This document shows, piece after piece, positions 8,739 to 17,411 of a stretch of 64,000 nucleotides of DNA. Origin of the DNA: Saccharopolyspora endophytica (GTDB lineage Bacteria > Actinomycetota > Actinomycetes > Mycobacteriales > Pseudonocardiaceae); contig NZ_JAGPXE010000002.1 of assembly GCF_018070075.1 (NCBI RefSeq), forward strand, positions 1-64,000. The letters are read 5' to 3'. A model generated the notes under the pieces. It searched no databases and was not told the DNA's origin. It worked only from the letters and a program-made list of their open reading frames with translations. How positions within the stretch are numbered: position 1 is the stretch's first letter; each line of letters starts with the position of its first letter. Position numbers and translations under genes: made by a program.

Positions 8739-9740
8739 TCAGCGGTTGAGCAGGCTGCTGGCTTCTTGTGCTGCTGTTCCTGCTTCTGCGAGGTGGGCCA
8801 TGTTGTCCGGGAGGGGCATGCCTCGGTGGACGGTGGCCTTGGCGAACAGGCGGCCTGCTCGGTAGCTGGAGCGGACCAGCGGGCCGGCCATGACGCCCGG
8901 GAAGCCGATCTCCTCGGCGGCCTGGGTGTGCTCGACGAACTCCTCCGGCTTCACCCAGCGGTCCACCGGGTGGTGCCGCGGGCTCGGGCGCAGGTACTGG
9001 GTGATCGTGATGATGTCGCAGCCCGCGTCGTGCAGGTCCTGCAGCGCGGGGCGGACCTCGTCGGGGGTCTCGCCCATGCCGAGGATCAGGTTCGACTTGG
9101 TGACCAGGCCCGCCTCGCGCGCCTTGGTGATCACCTCGAGCGACCGCTCGTAGCGGAAGCCGGGGCGGATCCGGCGGAACACGCTGGGCACGGTCTCCAG
9201 GTTGTGCGCGAGCACCTCCGGCCGGGAGCCGAAGACCTCTTCGAGCTGGTCGGGCTCGGCGTTGAAGTCCGGGATGAGCAGCTCCACGCCGGTGCCCGGG
9301 TTGAGGTCGTGGATCTGGCGGACGGTCTCGGCGTACAGCCAGGCCCCGCCGTCGTCCAGGTCGTCGCGGGCGACACCGGTGACGGTGGAGTAGCGCAGGC
9401 CCATGGCCTGCACGGACTCGGCGACCTTGCGCGGTTCGGAGGTGTCCAGCGCGGCAGGCTTACCGGTGTCGATCTGGCAGAAGTCGCAACGACGGGTGCA
9501 CTGGTCACCACCGATGAGGAAGGTGGCCTCGCGGTCTTCCCAGCACTCGAAGATGTTCGGGCAGCCCGCCTCCTCGCAGACGGTGTGCAAACCCTCGCGC
9601 TTGACGAGTCCCTTGAGCTCCTTGTACTCGGGACCCATCCGCGCGCGGGTCTTGATCCACGACGGCTTCTTCTCGATCGGGGTCTGGCTGTTGCGGGCCT
9701 CCAACCGCAGCAGCTTGCGACCCTCAGGCGCCACAGTCAC
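8739..9740 (-). CDS. lipA: lipoyl synthase
   Basis: Radical-SAM enzyme inserting two sulfur atoms into protein-bound octanoyl groups to give lipoyl cofactors. At 333 residues it is full length. The auxiliary cluster ligands are Cys55, Cys60 and Cys66 ([12 protein letters not shown]) and the radical-SAM cluster ligands Cys81, Cys85 and Cys88 (CTRRCDFC). The start is GTG 9740 with TAGCCT ending six bases upstream (leaderless), almost the same promoter as lipB. With lipB at 15.5 kb and the lipoylated E2 at 17.4 kb it forms the lipoate group of this region. Confidence 0.97.
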   Translation of the reverse strand: MTVAPEGRKLLRLEARNSQTPIEKKPSWIKTRARMGPEYKELKGLVKREGLHTVCEEAGCPNIFECWEDREATFLIGGDQCTRRCDFCQIDTGKPAALDTSEPRKVAESVQAMGLRYSTVTGVARDDLDDGGAWLYAETVRQIHDLNPGTGVELLIPDFNAEPDQLEEVFGSRPEVLAHNLETVPSVFRRIRPGFRYERSLEVITKAREAGLVTKSNLILGMGETPDEVRPALQDLHDAGCDIITITQYLRPSPRHHPVDRWVKPEEFVEHTQAAEEIGFPGVMAGPLVRSSYRAGRLFAKATVHRGMPLPDNMAHLAEAGTAAQEASSLLNR

Positions 9741-9915
9741 GCGCCCAGGCTACGCCCTCCACCCCCGGTGTTGGTCAAGGGAGTCGGGCTGAGCTGGGAA
9801 GATTTCCGCAGGTGGTGATGGCCCTCACCCCGGGCTCGGAAGCTGTGCGGAATGCTGCGAGCGCCAGCCCGGAACCAGGCATGCTGCACAGTCCGGGCCG
9901 GCGCAGGGCGCGCTC

Positions 9916-10407
9916 CTACAGGCTCGGGATGAGCTTGCGGAGCGGGCTGGGTCGATCGTCGCGCTTCGCGATCGGGGTCGCGCGCAGCAGTTGGACGAAG
10001 GTGCGGCCGACGCGAGCGACCTCGTGCGGCGGCTCGTGCTCGTCGGCGAGACCGGCGGCGATCGCCAGCAGCCGGTGCTCGCGCTCGGTGGCCGCCGACA
10101 GCGCGGGGTTGGCGGAGTGGACGTCCAGCGCGGCGCGCAGGCCCGGGTTCGCGCCGGCGGTGCGGCGCCACGCCATGGTGACCGCCTTGACGCGGTCGTC
10201 GTGCGGCTCGTTCTCGGTGTCGATCAGCGCGACTTCGACGCGGCCGGTCAGCTGCTGCATCCACTTGTGGTGCAGCGCGGCGAGCAGCTCGTCGGTGTCG
10301 CGGAAGGGGCTGGGCACGGTGTCGAGGGCCGCGGTGAGGTCTCGACGAGCGCTGTCGAGTACCTCGGCCAACGCCTGTTGCCTCTGGTGGAAGTCGTTCC
10401 AGCTCAT
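9916..10407 (-). CDS. conserved hypothetical protein, TetR-linked
   Basis: A 163-residue soluble protein that I do not recognise. It begins MSWNDFHQRQQALAEVLDSARRD... (mostly helical by eye), has a conserved-looking ALHHKWMQQLTGRVEVAL segment near 45-62 and no signal peptide or membrane span. The start is ATG 10407 behind GGAG. It is divergent from a TetR gene, and the gap holds two inverted repeats that look like TetR operators, so it is probably controlled by that regulator. Confidence 0.75.
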   Translation of the reverse strand: MSWNDFHQRQQALAEVLDSARRDLTAALDTVPSPFRDTDELLAALHHKWMQQLTGRVEVALIDTENEPHDDRVKAVTMAWRRTAGANPGLRAALDVHSANPALSAATEREHRLLAIAAGLADEHEPPHEVARVGRTFVQLLRATPIAKRDDRPSPLRKLIPSL

Positions 10408-10442
10408 GGCGCTCTCCAGGGGTCGGGGATACCCGAGGTGCA

Positions 10443-10465
10443 GCGACATACCCTCGGTATGTCGC
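10443..10465. promoter_or_regulatory. TetR-type operator 1
   Basis: Perfect inverted repeat with ten-base arms, GCGACATACC-CTC-GGTATGTCGC, in the gap between the divergent genes starting at 10407 and 10518. Confidence 0.75.
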
Positions 10466-10484
10466 GTGTCCACGGTACCACGGC

Positions 10485-10503
10485 GGCGTACCGTCGGTAT
10501 GTC
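10485..10503. promoter_or_regulatory. TetR-type operator 2
   Basis: Imperfect second copy, GGCGTACC-GTC-GGTATGTC, six of eight left-arm bases matching operator 1. It ends two bases before the TAGGCT -10 element (10505-10510) of the TetR gene, so binding should block that promoter (autoregulation). Confidence 0.65.
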
Positions 10504-10517
10504 ATAGGCTTGTGAGC

Positions 10518-11120
10518 ATGGCTACAGCACGTCCGCGGCGCGTCGAGTACTCCGAAGCCACCAGGCAGGCGCTGGTGGATTCGGCCGTGGACCTGTTCAC
10601 CGAGCACGGCTACTCGCAGACCTCGCTCGAGGAGATCGCCAAGCGGGCGCGGGTCACCAAGGGCGCGCTGTACCACCACTTCGGCGGCAAGCAGGCGCTG
10701 TTCGAAGCCGCTTTCAGCGCGGTGGAGTCCGGTGTCGTGGCGCGGCTGTCGGAGGTCGTCTCGGATCCCGGCGACCCGTGGGAGGCCACCCGGTCCGGGC
10801 TGCGGGCGTTCCTGGAGGTCTGCTTGGAGCCCTCCTACCAGCGCATCGTCGTGCAGGACGGGCCCGCGGTGATGGGCTGGGGGCGCTGGCGCGACGCCGA
10901 GGAGGCCTACACCTTCGGCGTGCTGCGCACCGTCGTGTCCAACCTGATCGCCTCCGGCGAGATCGGCGACGCGCTGCCGGTCGACGCGCTGGCGCGGATC
11001 ATGTTCGGCGCGCTGTCGGCGGGCGCGACCGCGATCGCCGCGTCCTCCTCGCCGATGCAGGAACGCGCCGACATCGCGGTGTGCATCGAGCGGGTGCTCA
11101 ACGGTCTGCGCGTGGGCTGA
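10518..11120 (+). CDS. TetR family transcriptional regulator
   Basis: About 200 residues. The N-terminal helix-turn-helix reads ALVDSAVDLFTEHGYSQTSL...RVTKGALYHHFGGK, the TetR signature ending in the YHHF-x-x-K recognition region. The C-terminal ligand-binding part is variable and the ligand unknown. ATG 10518 is preferred over GTG 10512 because TAGGCT (10505-10510) lies seven bases upstream of it. It probably represses itself and the divergent gene at 10407; the LLM oxidoreductase 43 bases downstream may be a target. Confidence 0.92.
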   Translation: MATARPRRVEYSEATRQALVDSAVDLFTEHGYSQTSLEEIAKRARVTKGALYHHFGGKQALFEAAFSAVESGVVARLSEVVSDPGDPWEATRSGLRAFLEVCLEPSYQRIVVQDGPAVMGWGRWRDAEEAYTFGVLRTVVSNLIASGEIGDALPVDALARIMFGALSAGATAIAASSSPMQERADIAVCIERVLNGLRVG

Positions 11121-11163
11121 CCGCCACGGCGCCCGGTGGATCGGGCAACTAGCCTCGGTGATC

Positions 11164-12108
11164 GTGACAGAGAACTTCCAGTTGCGGATCTTCACCGAAC
11201 CCCAGCAGGGCGCGAGCTACGACGACCTGCTGCGCGTCGCCAAGCGCGCCGAGGACACCGGCTACGACGCGTTCTTCCGCTCCGACCACTACCTGAAGAT
11301 GGGTGCCGTCACCGGCGAGCCCGGGCCGACCGACGCCTGGGTGACGCTGGGCGGCCTCGCGCGCGAGACCAGCAGGTTGCGGCTGGGCACACTCATGACG
11401 GCCGGGACCTTCCGGTTGCCCGGCCCGCTGGCGATCGCGGTCGCGCAGGTCGACCAGATGTCCGGTGGCCGCGTCGAGTTCGGCCTGGGCAGCGGCTGGT
11501 ACGAGGAGGAGCACACCGCCTACGGGATCCCGTTCCCGTCGCTGAAGGAGCGGTTCGACCGGTACGCCGAACAGCTGGAGATCATCACCGGTCTGTGGGA
11601 GACGCCGGACGGCGAGACGTACTCCTTCGACGGCGAGCACTACCAGCTCACCGACTCCCCGGCGCTGCCCAAGCCCGCTCAGCGTCCACGCCCGCCGGTG
11701 CTGATCGGCGGTGCGGGCAAGAAGCGCACCCCGGCTTTGGCGGCCCGGTTCGCCGATGAGTTCAACCTGCCGTTCGTCGACGTCGAGACCGCCGCCGCGC
11801 AGTTCGAGCGCGTCGACGCCGCCTGCCAGGCGATCGGCCGGGACAGCGGTGAGATCGTGCGGTCCGCGGCGATGGTGCTGTGCGTCGGCAAGGACGAGGG
11901 CGAGCTCGCCCGCCGCGCCGAATCCATCGGCCGCGAGGTCGCCGAGCTGCGCGACAACGGCTTGGCGGGCACGCCGGACGAGGTCGTCGACAAGATCGGC
12001 TCCTGGCGCGAGCGCACCGGCATCACCCGTCTCTACCTGCAGGTCCTCGATCTCGCCGACCTCGATCACCTCGACGTCGTCGCCGATCAGGTCGCCCCGC
12101 AGCTGTGA
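11164..12108 (+). CDS. LLM class F420-dependent oxidoreductase
   Basis: A 314-residue TIM-barrel protein of the luciferase-like monooxygenase superfamily, the branch that usually uses coenzyme F420. Landmarks are FFRSDHYLKM near residue 40, RLRLGTLMTAGTFRLPGPLAIAVAQVDQMSGGRVEFGLGSGW (cofactor-pocket block) and PVLIGGAGKKRTP near residue 180. The substrate is not predictable. The start is taken as GTG 11164, eight bases after TAGCCT (11150-11155); GTG 11158 is an alternative. It follows the TetR gene closely. Confidence 0.88.
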   Translation: MTENFQLRIFTEPQQGASYDDLLRVAKRAEDTGYDAFFRSDHYLKMGAVTGEPGPTDAWVTLGGLARETSRLRLGTLMTAGTFRLPGPLAIAVAQVDQMSGGRVEFGLGSGWYEEEHTAYGIPFPSLKERFDRYAEQLEIITGLWETPDGETYSFDGEHYQLTDSPALPKPAQRPRPPVLIGGAGKKRTPALAARFADEFNLPFVDVETAAAQFERVDAACQAIGRDSGEIVRSAAMVLCVGKDEGELARRAESIGREVAELRDNGLAGTPDEVVDKIGSWRERTGITRLYLQVLDLADLDHLDVVADQVAPQL

Positions 12109-12231
12109 CCCCACCGCGGGTGGCCGGCTCGCTCCGGTCACCCGCGGACGGTCCACCCCGCACGCTCGGGTTCCCCACCCCCTGACGCGAATCTAGAGTC
12201 CCTGCCGGGGACCCGGTTCCGCACCCTCGCC

Positions 12232-12310
12232 CCGGATTTCAGTGGAAGTCGGGCTCCGGGTTTCAGTGGAATCAGGTGCCGGGTTTCAGTGGAAGTCGGG
12301 TCCCCCGGGT
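12232..12310 (+). repeat. four degenerate 24-bp tandem repeats
   Basis: Units begin CCGGATTTCAGTGGAA (12232), CCGGGTTTCAGTGGAA (12256 and 12279) and CCGGGTTTCAGCGGG (12305), with spacings 24, 23 and 26. The array ends about 27 bases before the start of the FAD/Fe-S oxidase gene, so it may be a protein-binding array in that promoter region. Confidence 0.8.
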
Positions 12311-12336
12311 TTCAGCGGGCATTGCGGGAGGTCGTG

Positions 12337-15180
12337 TTGTCACAGGTGGAAGCGGTCTCGTTGCAGCGGGAGCTCGACGCCGCGTTGCCCGGGAAGGTGC
12401 GGACCGACCGGACCGCCTGCGCGGCCTACGCCTCCGACGCGTCGATCTACCGGCGGGTGCCGCTGGCGATCGTCGAGCCGGAGGACGCCGCCGACGTCGC
12501 ACTGGTGGTGCGGGCGGCGGCCGATGCCGGGGTCGCGGTGACCGCGCGGGGCGGCGGGACCTCGGTGGCGGGCAACGCCATCGGATCCGGCGTGGTGCTG
12601 GACTTCTCGCGGCGGATGGACCGGATCCTGGAGATCGATCCGCAGGCCCGCACCGCGCGGGTGCAGCCGGGCGTCGTGCTCGACGACCTGCGCGCGGCCG
12701 CTGCGGTGCACGGGCTGACCTTCGCGCCCGACCCGTCCACCCACTCCCGCTGCACGATCGGCGGGATGATCGGCAACAACGCTTGCGGCGCGCACTCCGT
12801 CGTCTGGGGCACCACGGCCGACAACGTCGTCGAGCTGCGGATGATCCGCGCCGACGGCAGCCCGCTCACCGCCACCGCGACCGGCGGCGACGACCCGGAG
12901 CTGGACGCGCGACTGCGCGAGCTGGTGGGTGAGAACCTCGCGCTGCTGCGCACCGAACTCGGCCGGTTCAGCCGGCAGGTCTCCGGCTACGGCCTCCAGC
13001 ACCTGCTCCCGGAGCGGGGGTTCGACCTGGCCAAGGCCCTGGTCGGCAGCGAGAGCACCTGCGGGATCGTCACCGAGGCGACCGTGCGTCTGGTGCCGAC
13101 GCCGATCGCTGGCGCGCTCGCGGTGATCGGCTTCCCGGACGTCTACCTGGCCGCGGAAGTCGCGCCGGAGCTCGCCGCGGCGGGAGCGATGACCGTCGAG
13201 GGGATGGGCGCCGACCTGCTCGCGGCGCTGCGGTCCCGGCCGGGCCGCGAGAGCGCGGGCCAAGCGCTGCCGGACGGTCGTGCCTGGCTCTACTGCGAAG
13301 CCGGAGCGGACACGCCCGACGAAGCCGAGCGGCGGGCCGAGGAGCTCGCGCGGCTGGCGACGTCGCGGATCGCGGGGGCGCGCTCGGTGGTCGTGACCGA
13401 TCCTGGCCGGAGCCGCGAGCTGTGGCGGATCCGGGAGTCCGGAGCGGGCATCGTCACGCGCCTGTCCGACGGCGGCGAGGCGTGGCCGGGCTGGGAGGAC
13501 TCCGCCGTCCCGCCCGAGAACCTGGCCTCCTACCTGCGGGATCTGTACGCGCTGCTGGATTCCCACGGCCTGCGCGGTGTTCCGTTCGGGCACTTCGGCG
13601 AAGGTTGCCTGCACCTGCGGGTCGACTTCCAGCTGGGCACCGAGGACGGTCTGGCCGCCTACCGGTCGTTCATCACCGAAGCCGCCCGGCTGGTCGCCTC
13701 CCACGGTGGTTCGGTGTCCGGGGAGCACGGCGACGGGCGGGCGCGCTCGGAGCTGCTGCGGCACATGTACTCCCGCCGCGCGCGGGAGTGCTTCGCGGAG
13801 TTCAAGCGGATCTTCGATCCCGGCGGAGTCCTCAACCCCGAGGTCCTGGTGGATCCGGCGCCGATCGACGCCGGTGTGCGGCCGGGACCGGGACATCGCG
13901 CGCTGGAGGTCACCCCGGTGCACGCGTTCAGCCGCGATCGGGGTTCGTTCGCCGCCGCCGTCGACCGCTGCGTCGGCGTCGGGGCCTGCCGCAACCTCGA
14001 CACCGGGAGCATGTGCCCGTCGTTCAAGGTGACCCGTGACGAGGTGCACTCGACGCGGGGGAGGGCCAGGGTGTTGGCCGAGATGCTGCGCGGGGAGTCC
14101 GTCGAGGGCGGATGGCGGTCCGCCGAAGCGCTGGAGGCGCTGGACCTGTGCTTGTCCTGCAAGGCGTGCGCGAGCGACTGCCCGGTCAACGTCGACATGG
14201 CCACCTACAAGGCCGAGTTCCTGCACCACCACTACCGGGGCCGGCTGCGTCCGAGGGCGCACTACTCGATGGGCTGGCTGCCGGTGTGGACCCGGCTGAT
14301 GTCGGCGGTGCCCGGTGCCGCCGTCGCCGTGAACCGGGTGCTGGCCGCGCGGCCGGTGTCGCAGCTGGTCGCACGGCTCGGCGGGATCGAGCGGCGGCGG
14401 GAGATGATCCGCTTCGCACCCCGATCGCTGGCCCGGCGCCTGCGGCGGCGCGAAGCCCGCGGCGGCGAGACCGTCGTGCTGTGGCCGGACACCTTCACCA
14501 ACCACCTCAGCCCCGAGGTCGGCGAAGCGGCGGTGGAGGTGCTGGAGGCGCTGGGGTACCGGGTCGTGCTGCCGGAGGGATTCGTGTGCTGCGGCCTGAC
14601 CTGGCACTCCACCGGTCAGCTGGGCACGGCCCGGAAGGTCCTGGCCCGCTCGCTGAAGGTCCTCGCGCCGCACCTGGCGGCCGGGCGCGCGGTGATCGGG
14701 CTCGAACCGTCGTGCACCGTGATGCTGCGCGACGAGGCCACCGAGCTGCTGCCCGACGACCCGCGCGCGAAGCGCCTGGCTGCTCAGACCAGGACGTTCG
14801 GTGAGTTCGTCGCCGCTCACGACGGTCCGCTGCCGTTCGGGCGGCTCGACGTCGAGGCCATCGCCCAGGTCCACTGCCACCAGGAGGCGAAGGGGAGCTG
14901 GGAACCGGACCGGGCACTGCTCGAACGCCTCGGCGTCGAACCCGACGTCATCTCCGCCGGATGCTGCGGTCTGGCGGGCAACTTCGGTTTCGAACCCGGG
15001 CACTGGGAGGTCTCCCAGGCGTGCGCGGAGCGCGAGCTCTACCCCAAGGTCCGCGAGGCCGGCGCGGACGCGCTCGTGCTGGCCGACGGCTTCTCCTGCC
15101 GCACCCAGATCGCGGAGGGGACTTCCCGCCGGGCGACCCACCTCGCCGAGGTGCTGCGGACGGCCCTCCGCAGTGGCTGA
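12337..15180 (+). CDS. FAD-linked oxidase/Fe-S protein (D-lactate or 2-hydroxyacid dehydrogenase type)
   Basis: About 947 residues combining a GlcD-type FAD oxidase and a GlcF-type Fe-S unit in one chain, as in large membrane-associated D-lactate dehydrogenases. The FAD-binding half contains VTARGGGTSVAGNAIGSGV and CTIGGMIGNNACGAHSV; the oxidase C-terminal part contains GHFGEGCLHLRVDF and GSVSGEHGDGR. Two cysteine clusters follow (CVGVGACRN...CPSF and CLSCKACASDCPVN) and then two cysteine-rich CCG blocks (VCCGLTWHSTGQ and GCCGLAGNFG). The substrate could be D-lactate, glycolate or another 2-hydroxyacid. I choose TTG 12337, five bases after GGGAGG; GTG 12334 or 12346 are possible. Confidence 0.88.
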   Translation: MSQVEAVSLQRELDAALPGKVRTDRTACAAYASDASIYRRVPLAIVEPEDAADVALVVRAAADAGVAVTARGGGTSVAGNAIGSGVVLDFSRRMDRILEIDPQARTARVQPGVVLDDLRAAAAVHGLTFAPDPSTHSRCTIGGMIGNNACGAHSVVWGTTADNVVELRMIRADGSPLTATATGGDDPELDARLRELVGENLALLRTELGRFSRQVSGYGLQHLLPERGFDLAKALVGSESTCGIVTEATVRLVPTPIAGALAVIGFPDVYLAAEVAPELAAAGAMTVEGMGADLLAALRSRPGRESAGQALPDGRAWLYCEAGADTPDEAERRAEELARLATSRIAGARSVVVTDPGRSRELWRIRESGAGIVTRLSDGGEAWPGWEDSAVPPENLASYLRDLYALLDSHGLRGVPFGHFGEGCLHLRVDFQLGTEDGLAAYRSFITEAARLVASHGGSVSGEHGDGRARSELLRHMYSRRARECFAEFKRIFDPGGVLNPEVLVDPAPIDAGVRPGPGHRALEVTPVHAFSRDRGSFAAAVDRCVGVGACRNLDTGSMCPSFKVTRDEVHSTRGRARVLAEMLRGESVEGGWRSAEALEALDLCLSCKACASDCPVNVDMATYKAEFLHHHYRGRLRPRAHYSMGWLPVWTRLMSAVPGAAVAVNRVLAARPVSQLVARLGGIERRREMIRFAPRSLARRLRRREARGGETVVLWPDTFTNHLSPEVGEAAVEVLEALGYRVVLPEGFVCCGLTWHSTGQLGTARKVLARSLKVLAPHLAAGRAVIGLEPSCTVMLRDEATELLPDDPRAKRLAAQTRTFGEFVAAHDGPLPFGRLDVEAIAQVHCHQEAKGSWEPDRALLERLGVEPDVISAGCCGLAGNFGFEPGHWEVSQACAERELYPKVREAGADALVLADGFSCRTQIAEGTSRRATHLAEVLRTALRSG

Positions 15181-15186
15181 CGCCGA

Positions 15187-15450
15187 TCAGCGGAGCTGGT
15201 CGGCGACGTCGGAGGCCGCCGTGAGCAGGACGAGCGCCGGGATCGCGGCCTTCGGCCGGAGCCGGTAGGAACCGCGCTTGTCCTGCTCCACGAGGTTGGT
15301 CGCGGTCAGCGACTTGAGGTGGTGGTAGAGGCGGCCGGTCGAGCCCAGCTCGGCGGCCTCGGCCAGGTGGCCCCCGTAGCGCAGGCGGCCGCCGCTGGGC
15401 TCCGCGGCCGGTTCCGAACCGGCGGAGCGCTCGGACTCCAGGGCGGCCAC
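15187..15450 (-). pseudogene. winged-helix regulator, internally shortened
   Basis: An 87-residue frame whose C-terminal half is a clear winged-helix segment (ELGSTGRLYHHLKSLTATNLV, then RGSYRLRPKAAIPALVLLTAASDVA), as in ArsR-like regulators with an N-terminal coiled coil. The expected middle part, including the first HTH helices, is missing: the frame jumps from a coiled-coil-like AALESER region through LRYGG straight into LAEAAELGSTGR. The coiled coil extends upstream of the only start (GTG 15450, no ribosome site) to the in-frame lipB stop (QRVEAR precedes the GTG). I infer an in-frame internal deletion. It may be expressed by coupling to lipB, but is probably not a full regulator. Confidence 0.55.
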
Positions 15451-15468
15451 GCGGGCTTCGACGCGCTG

Positions 15469-16215
15469 TCAGCGGAGGCTGGGGTCCAGCGCCAGGGTGA
15501 CGCCCGCGGCGGCGGGCTGGTGGCGGGGGATGTTGCGCTCGACGAGTTCCAGCCGGCCGTCCAGCGCGTCCTGCACCGCCTGCTCGACCAGCGGATACAC
15601 CTCGTCGACCGGGACGTCGCGACCGAGCTCGTCCGACAGCGACGTGGTCCCCGCGTCGGCGATGCCGCACGGCACGATGCGGTCGAACTCGCGCAGGTCG
15701 GCGTTGCAGTTGAGCTCCAGGCCGTGCATCGTCACGCCGCGCTGCACGCGGATGCCGATCGCGGCGATCTTGCGCTCCGGGCGTCCGTCGACCGCGGGCA
15801 GCCACACGCCGCTGCGGCCCTCCACCCGACCCGCGTCGAGGCCGAACTGGTCGCACACGTGGATCAGCGCCTGCTCCAGGCGGCGCACGTAGTCCACGAC
15901 GTCGATCGGGTCGGACAGCTGCACGATCGGGTAGCCGACGATCTGGCCGGGGCCGTGCCAGGTGATCTTGCCACCGCGGTCCACGTCGATGACCGGCGTG
16001 CCGTCCGACGGGCGGTCCTCCGGCTGCGTCCGCTTGCCCGCCGTGTAGACCGACGGATGTTCCAGCAGCAGCAGGGTGTCGGGGTTCTGGCCCTCGACGC
16101 GGCCGGTGGCCAACTCGCGCTGCAGGTCCCAGGCGTCCAGGTAATCGATGGTTCCCAGGTGCCGCACGGCCATCGGCTCGGACGACTCGCGACACGAAGA
16201 ATTGGCACGACTCAC
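15469..16215 (-). CDS. lipB: octanoyl-[acyl carrier protein]:protein N-octanoyltransferase
   Basis: Transfers octanoate from acyl carrier protein to the lipoyl lysines of E2/GcvH proteins, the step before LipA. At 248 residues it has the family blocks [32 protein letters not shown], the catalytic lysine in [10 protein letters not shown] and the catalytic cysteine in MHGLELNCN. The start is GTG 16215 with TAGCCT ending six bases upstream, the same leaderless layout as lipA. The TGA stop is in frame with the shortened winged-helix frame 18 bases downstream. Confidence 0.96.
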   Translation of the reverse strand: MSRANSSCRESSEPMAVRHLGTIDYLDAWDLQRELATGRVEGQNPDTLLLLEHPSVYTAGKRTQPEDRPSDGTPVIDVDRGGKITWHGPGQIVGYPIVQLSDPIDVVDYVRRLEQALIHVCDQFGLDAGRVEGRSGVWLPAVDGRPERKIAAIGIRVQRGVTMHGLELNCNADLREFDRIVPCGIADAGTTSLSDELGRDVPVDEVYPLVEQAVQDALDGRLELVERNIPRHQPAAAGVTLALDPSLR

Positions 16216-16260
16216 GGCGCCAGGCTACGCCTCCTGAACAGGGCGGCGGCCGAAGGTCGG

Positions 16261-17157
16261 TTACCTCCCGGTAGCCGCGGCCAGCGCTGCTCCCAGCGTC
16301 GGGTGCTGGAAGTTGAAACCGTTGGCCTCCAACACCGTCGGCATCGCCCGCTGACCGGTCAGCGCGGTGTCGGCGAGCTCGCCCATGGCGATCCGCAGCG
16401 CGAAACCGGGCACGACCCACGGAGCCGGGCGGCCCAGCGCCTCGCCGAGGGCGCGGGTGAACTCGGCGTTGGTGACCGGGGCCGGTCCGGTGAGGTTCAC
16501 CGGCCCCGAGACGTCCGGGTTCTCCAGCGCGAACCGGATCGCGGCGATCTCGTCGTCCAGCGAGATCCAGGGCATGTACTGGGTCCCCGAACCGAGCCTG
16601 CCGCCGAGCATCAGCGAGAACAGCGGACGGAGCTGCCCGAGCAGACCGCCGGAAGGTGAGATCACCAGGCCGGTGCGCAGCAGCACGACCCGGGCACCGG
16701 CATCGGCCGCGGGCGCCGTCGCGGCTTCCCACCTGCGGCACAGCGTGGCCAGGAAGTCCGTGCCCGGCGGGGAGGTCTCGGTGGCCGGGTGCGAACCGGT
16801 GTCGCCGTAGAAGCCGACCGCCGACGCGTTGGCCAAGACCGGGACACCGGCCGCCGCGACCGCCCCCGCGATGACCTCGGTGGCGCGCACCCTGGCCTGC
16901 AGCAGGTGGCGCTTGCGCTCCGGGCTCCAGCGCTTGTCGCCGATGCCCGGCCCGCTCAGGTTCACCACCGCGTCCGCGCCGTCCAGCGCCTCGGCGTCCA
17001 GCTTCCCGGCGTCGGGGTCCCAGCTCCGCTCGTCCGGAGCGGCGGGCGCGCGGCGGACGAGCCGCACCACCTCGTGCTCACCTTGGCGGAGCCCGGCCAC
17101 CAAGGACGTACCGATCAACCCTGACGATCCGGCGACGACGACGCGCATGTCCGGCAT
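16261..17157 (-). CDS. TIGR01777 family NAD-dependent epimerase-like protein
   Basis: A 298-residue SDR-type protein of the YfcH/TIGR01777 family. It has the N-terminal dinucleotide loop GSSGLIG (about 10-16), the WDPDAG...DAVVNLSGPGI block, SAVGFYGDTG in the active-site region and YMPWISLDDE, plus the C-terminal DUF1731-like region PWVVPGFALRIAMGE. The biochemical role is unsettled in all organisms. It lies between sucB and lipB as Rv2216 does in M. tuberculosis, which may mean a shared role around lipoate enzymes. Confidence 0.88.
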   Translation of the reverse strand: MPDMRVVVAGSSGLIGTSLVAGLRQGEHEVVRLVRRAPAAPDERSWDPDAGKLDAEALDGADAVVNLSGPGIGDKRWSPERKRHLLQARVRATEVIAGAVAAAGVPVLANASAVGFYGDTGSHPATETSPPGTDFLATLCRRWEAATAPAADAGARVVLLRTGLVISPSGGLLGQLRPLFSLMLGGRLGSGTQYMPWISLDDEIAAIRFALENPDVSGPVNLTGPAPVTNAEFTRALGEALGRPAPWVVPGFALRIAMGELADTALTGQRAMPTVLEANGFNFQHPTLGAALAAATGR

Positions 17158-17200
17158 CGTCCCGCACCGGTGGGGCCCGCGCGAACCTTTCCGGTGCGAA

Positions 17201-17240
17201 AGAAGCGACCGCCCACCGAAACCGGTGAGCGGCCGCTTCT
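17201..17240 (-). terminator. hairpin terminator downstream of sucB and repeat C
   Basis: Stem 201-207/234-240, 209-212/229-232 and 214-218/223-227 (add 17000) with two single mismatches and an AAAC loop. On the - strand TTTC follows. It lies 44 bases before the TIGR01777 start and should end sucB transcripts. Confidence 0.8.
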
Positions 17241-17256
17241 TCTTGTTCCAGGTGTG

Positions 17257-17386
17257 GGACTCAACTTGCTCCGCCGCGGGTTCTCAGACGTTCTCCGGGG
17301 AGGACGCCGCGACGCCGTGCATTGGCATACATCAGGAGTGGCGCCCGGACCCGGAGGACGTCTGAGGCTCCGCTACCCGCACCGCT
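17257..17386 (-). repeat. structured dispersed repeat, copy C
   Basis: Reverse-oriented copy of the 8.5 and 58.9 kb repeat. The 25-base 5' flank aligns without gaps to copies A and B. The basal stem has different bases (CTCAGACGT paired with ACGTCTGAG, then CTCCGG with CCGGAG) yet keeps the same C-A mismatch (plus-strand G17357 and T17292). The loop with GCGCCACTCCTGATGTATG is nearly identical to copy B. The apical pairs TGTAT/ATGCA include one wobble. The second CTTCG hairpin is not preserved here; the sequence diverges after GAGAACCCGCGGCGG. Confidence 0.8.
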
Positions 17387-17411
17387 GAGCAGGGTGAGTA
17401 CGAACCCCTCT

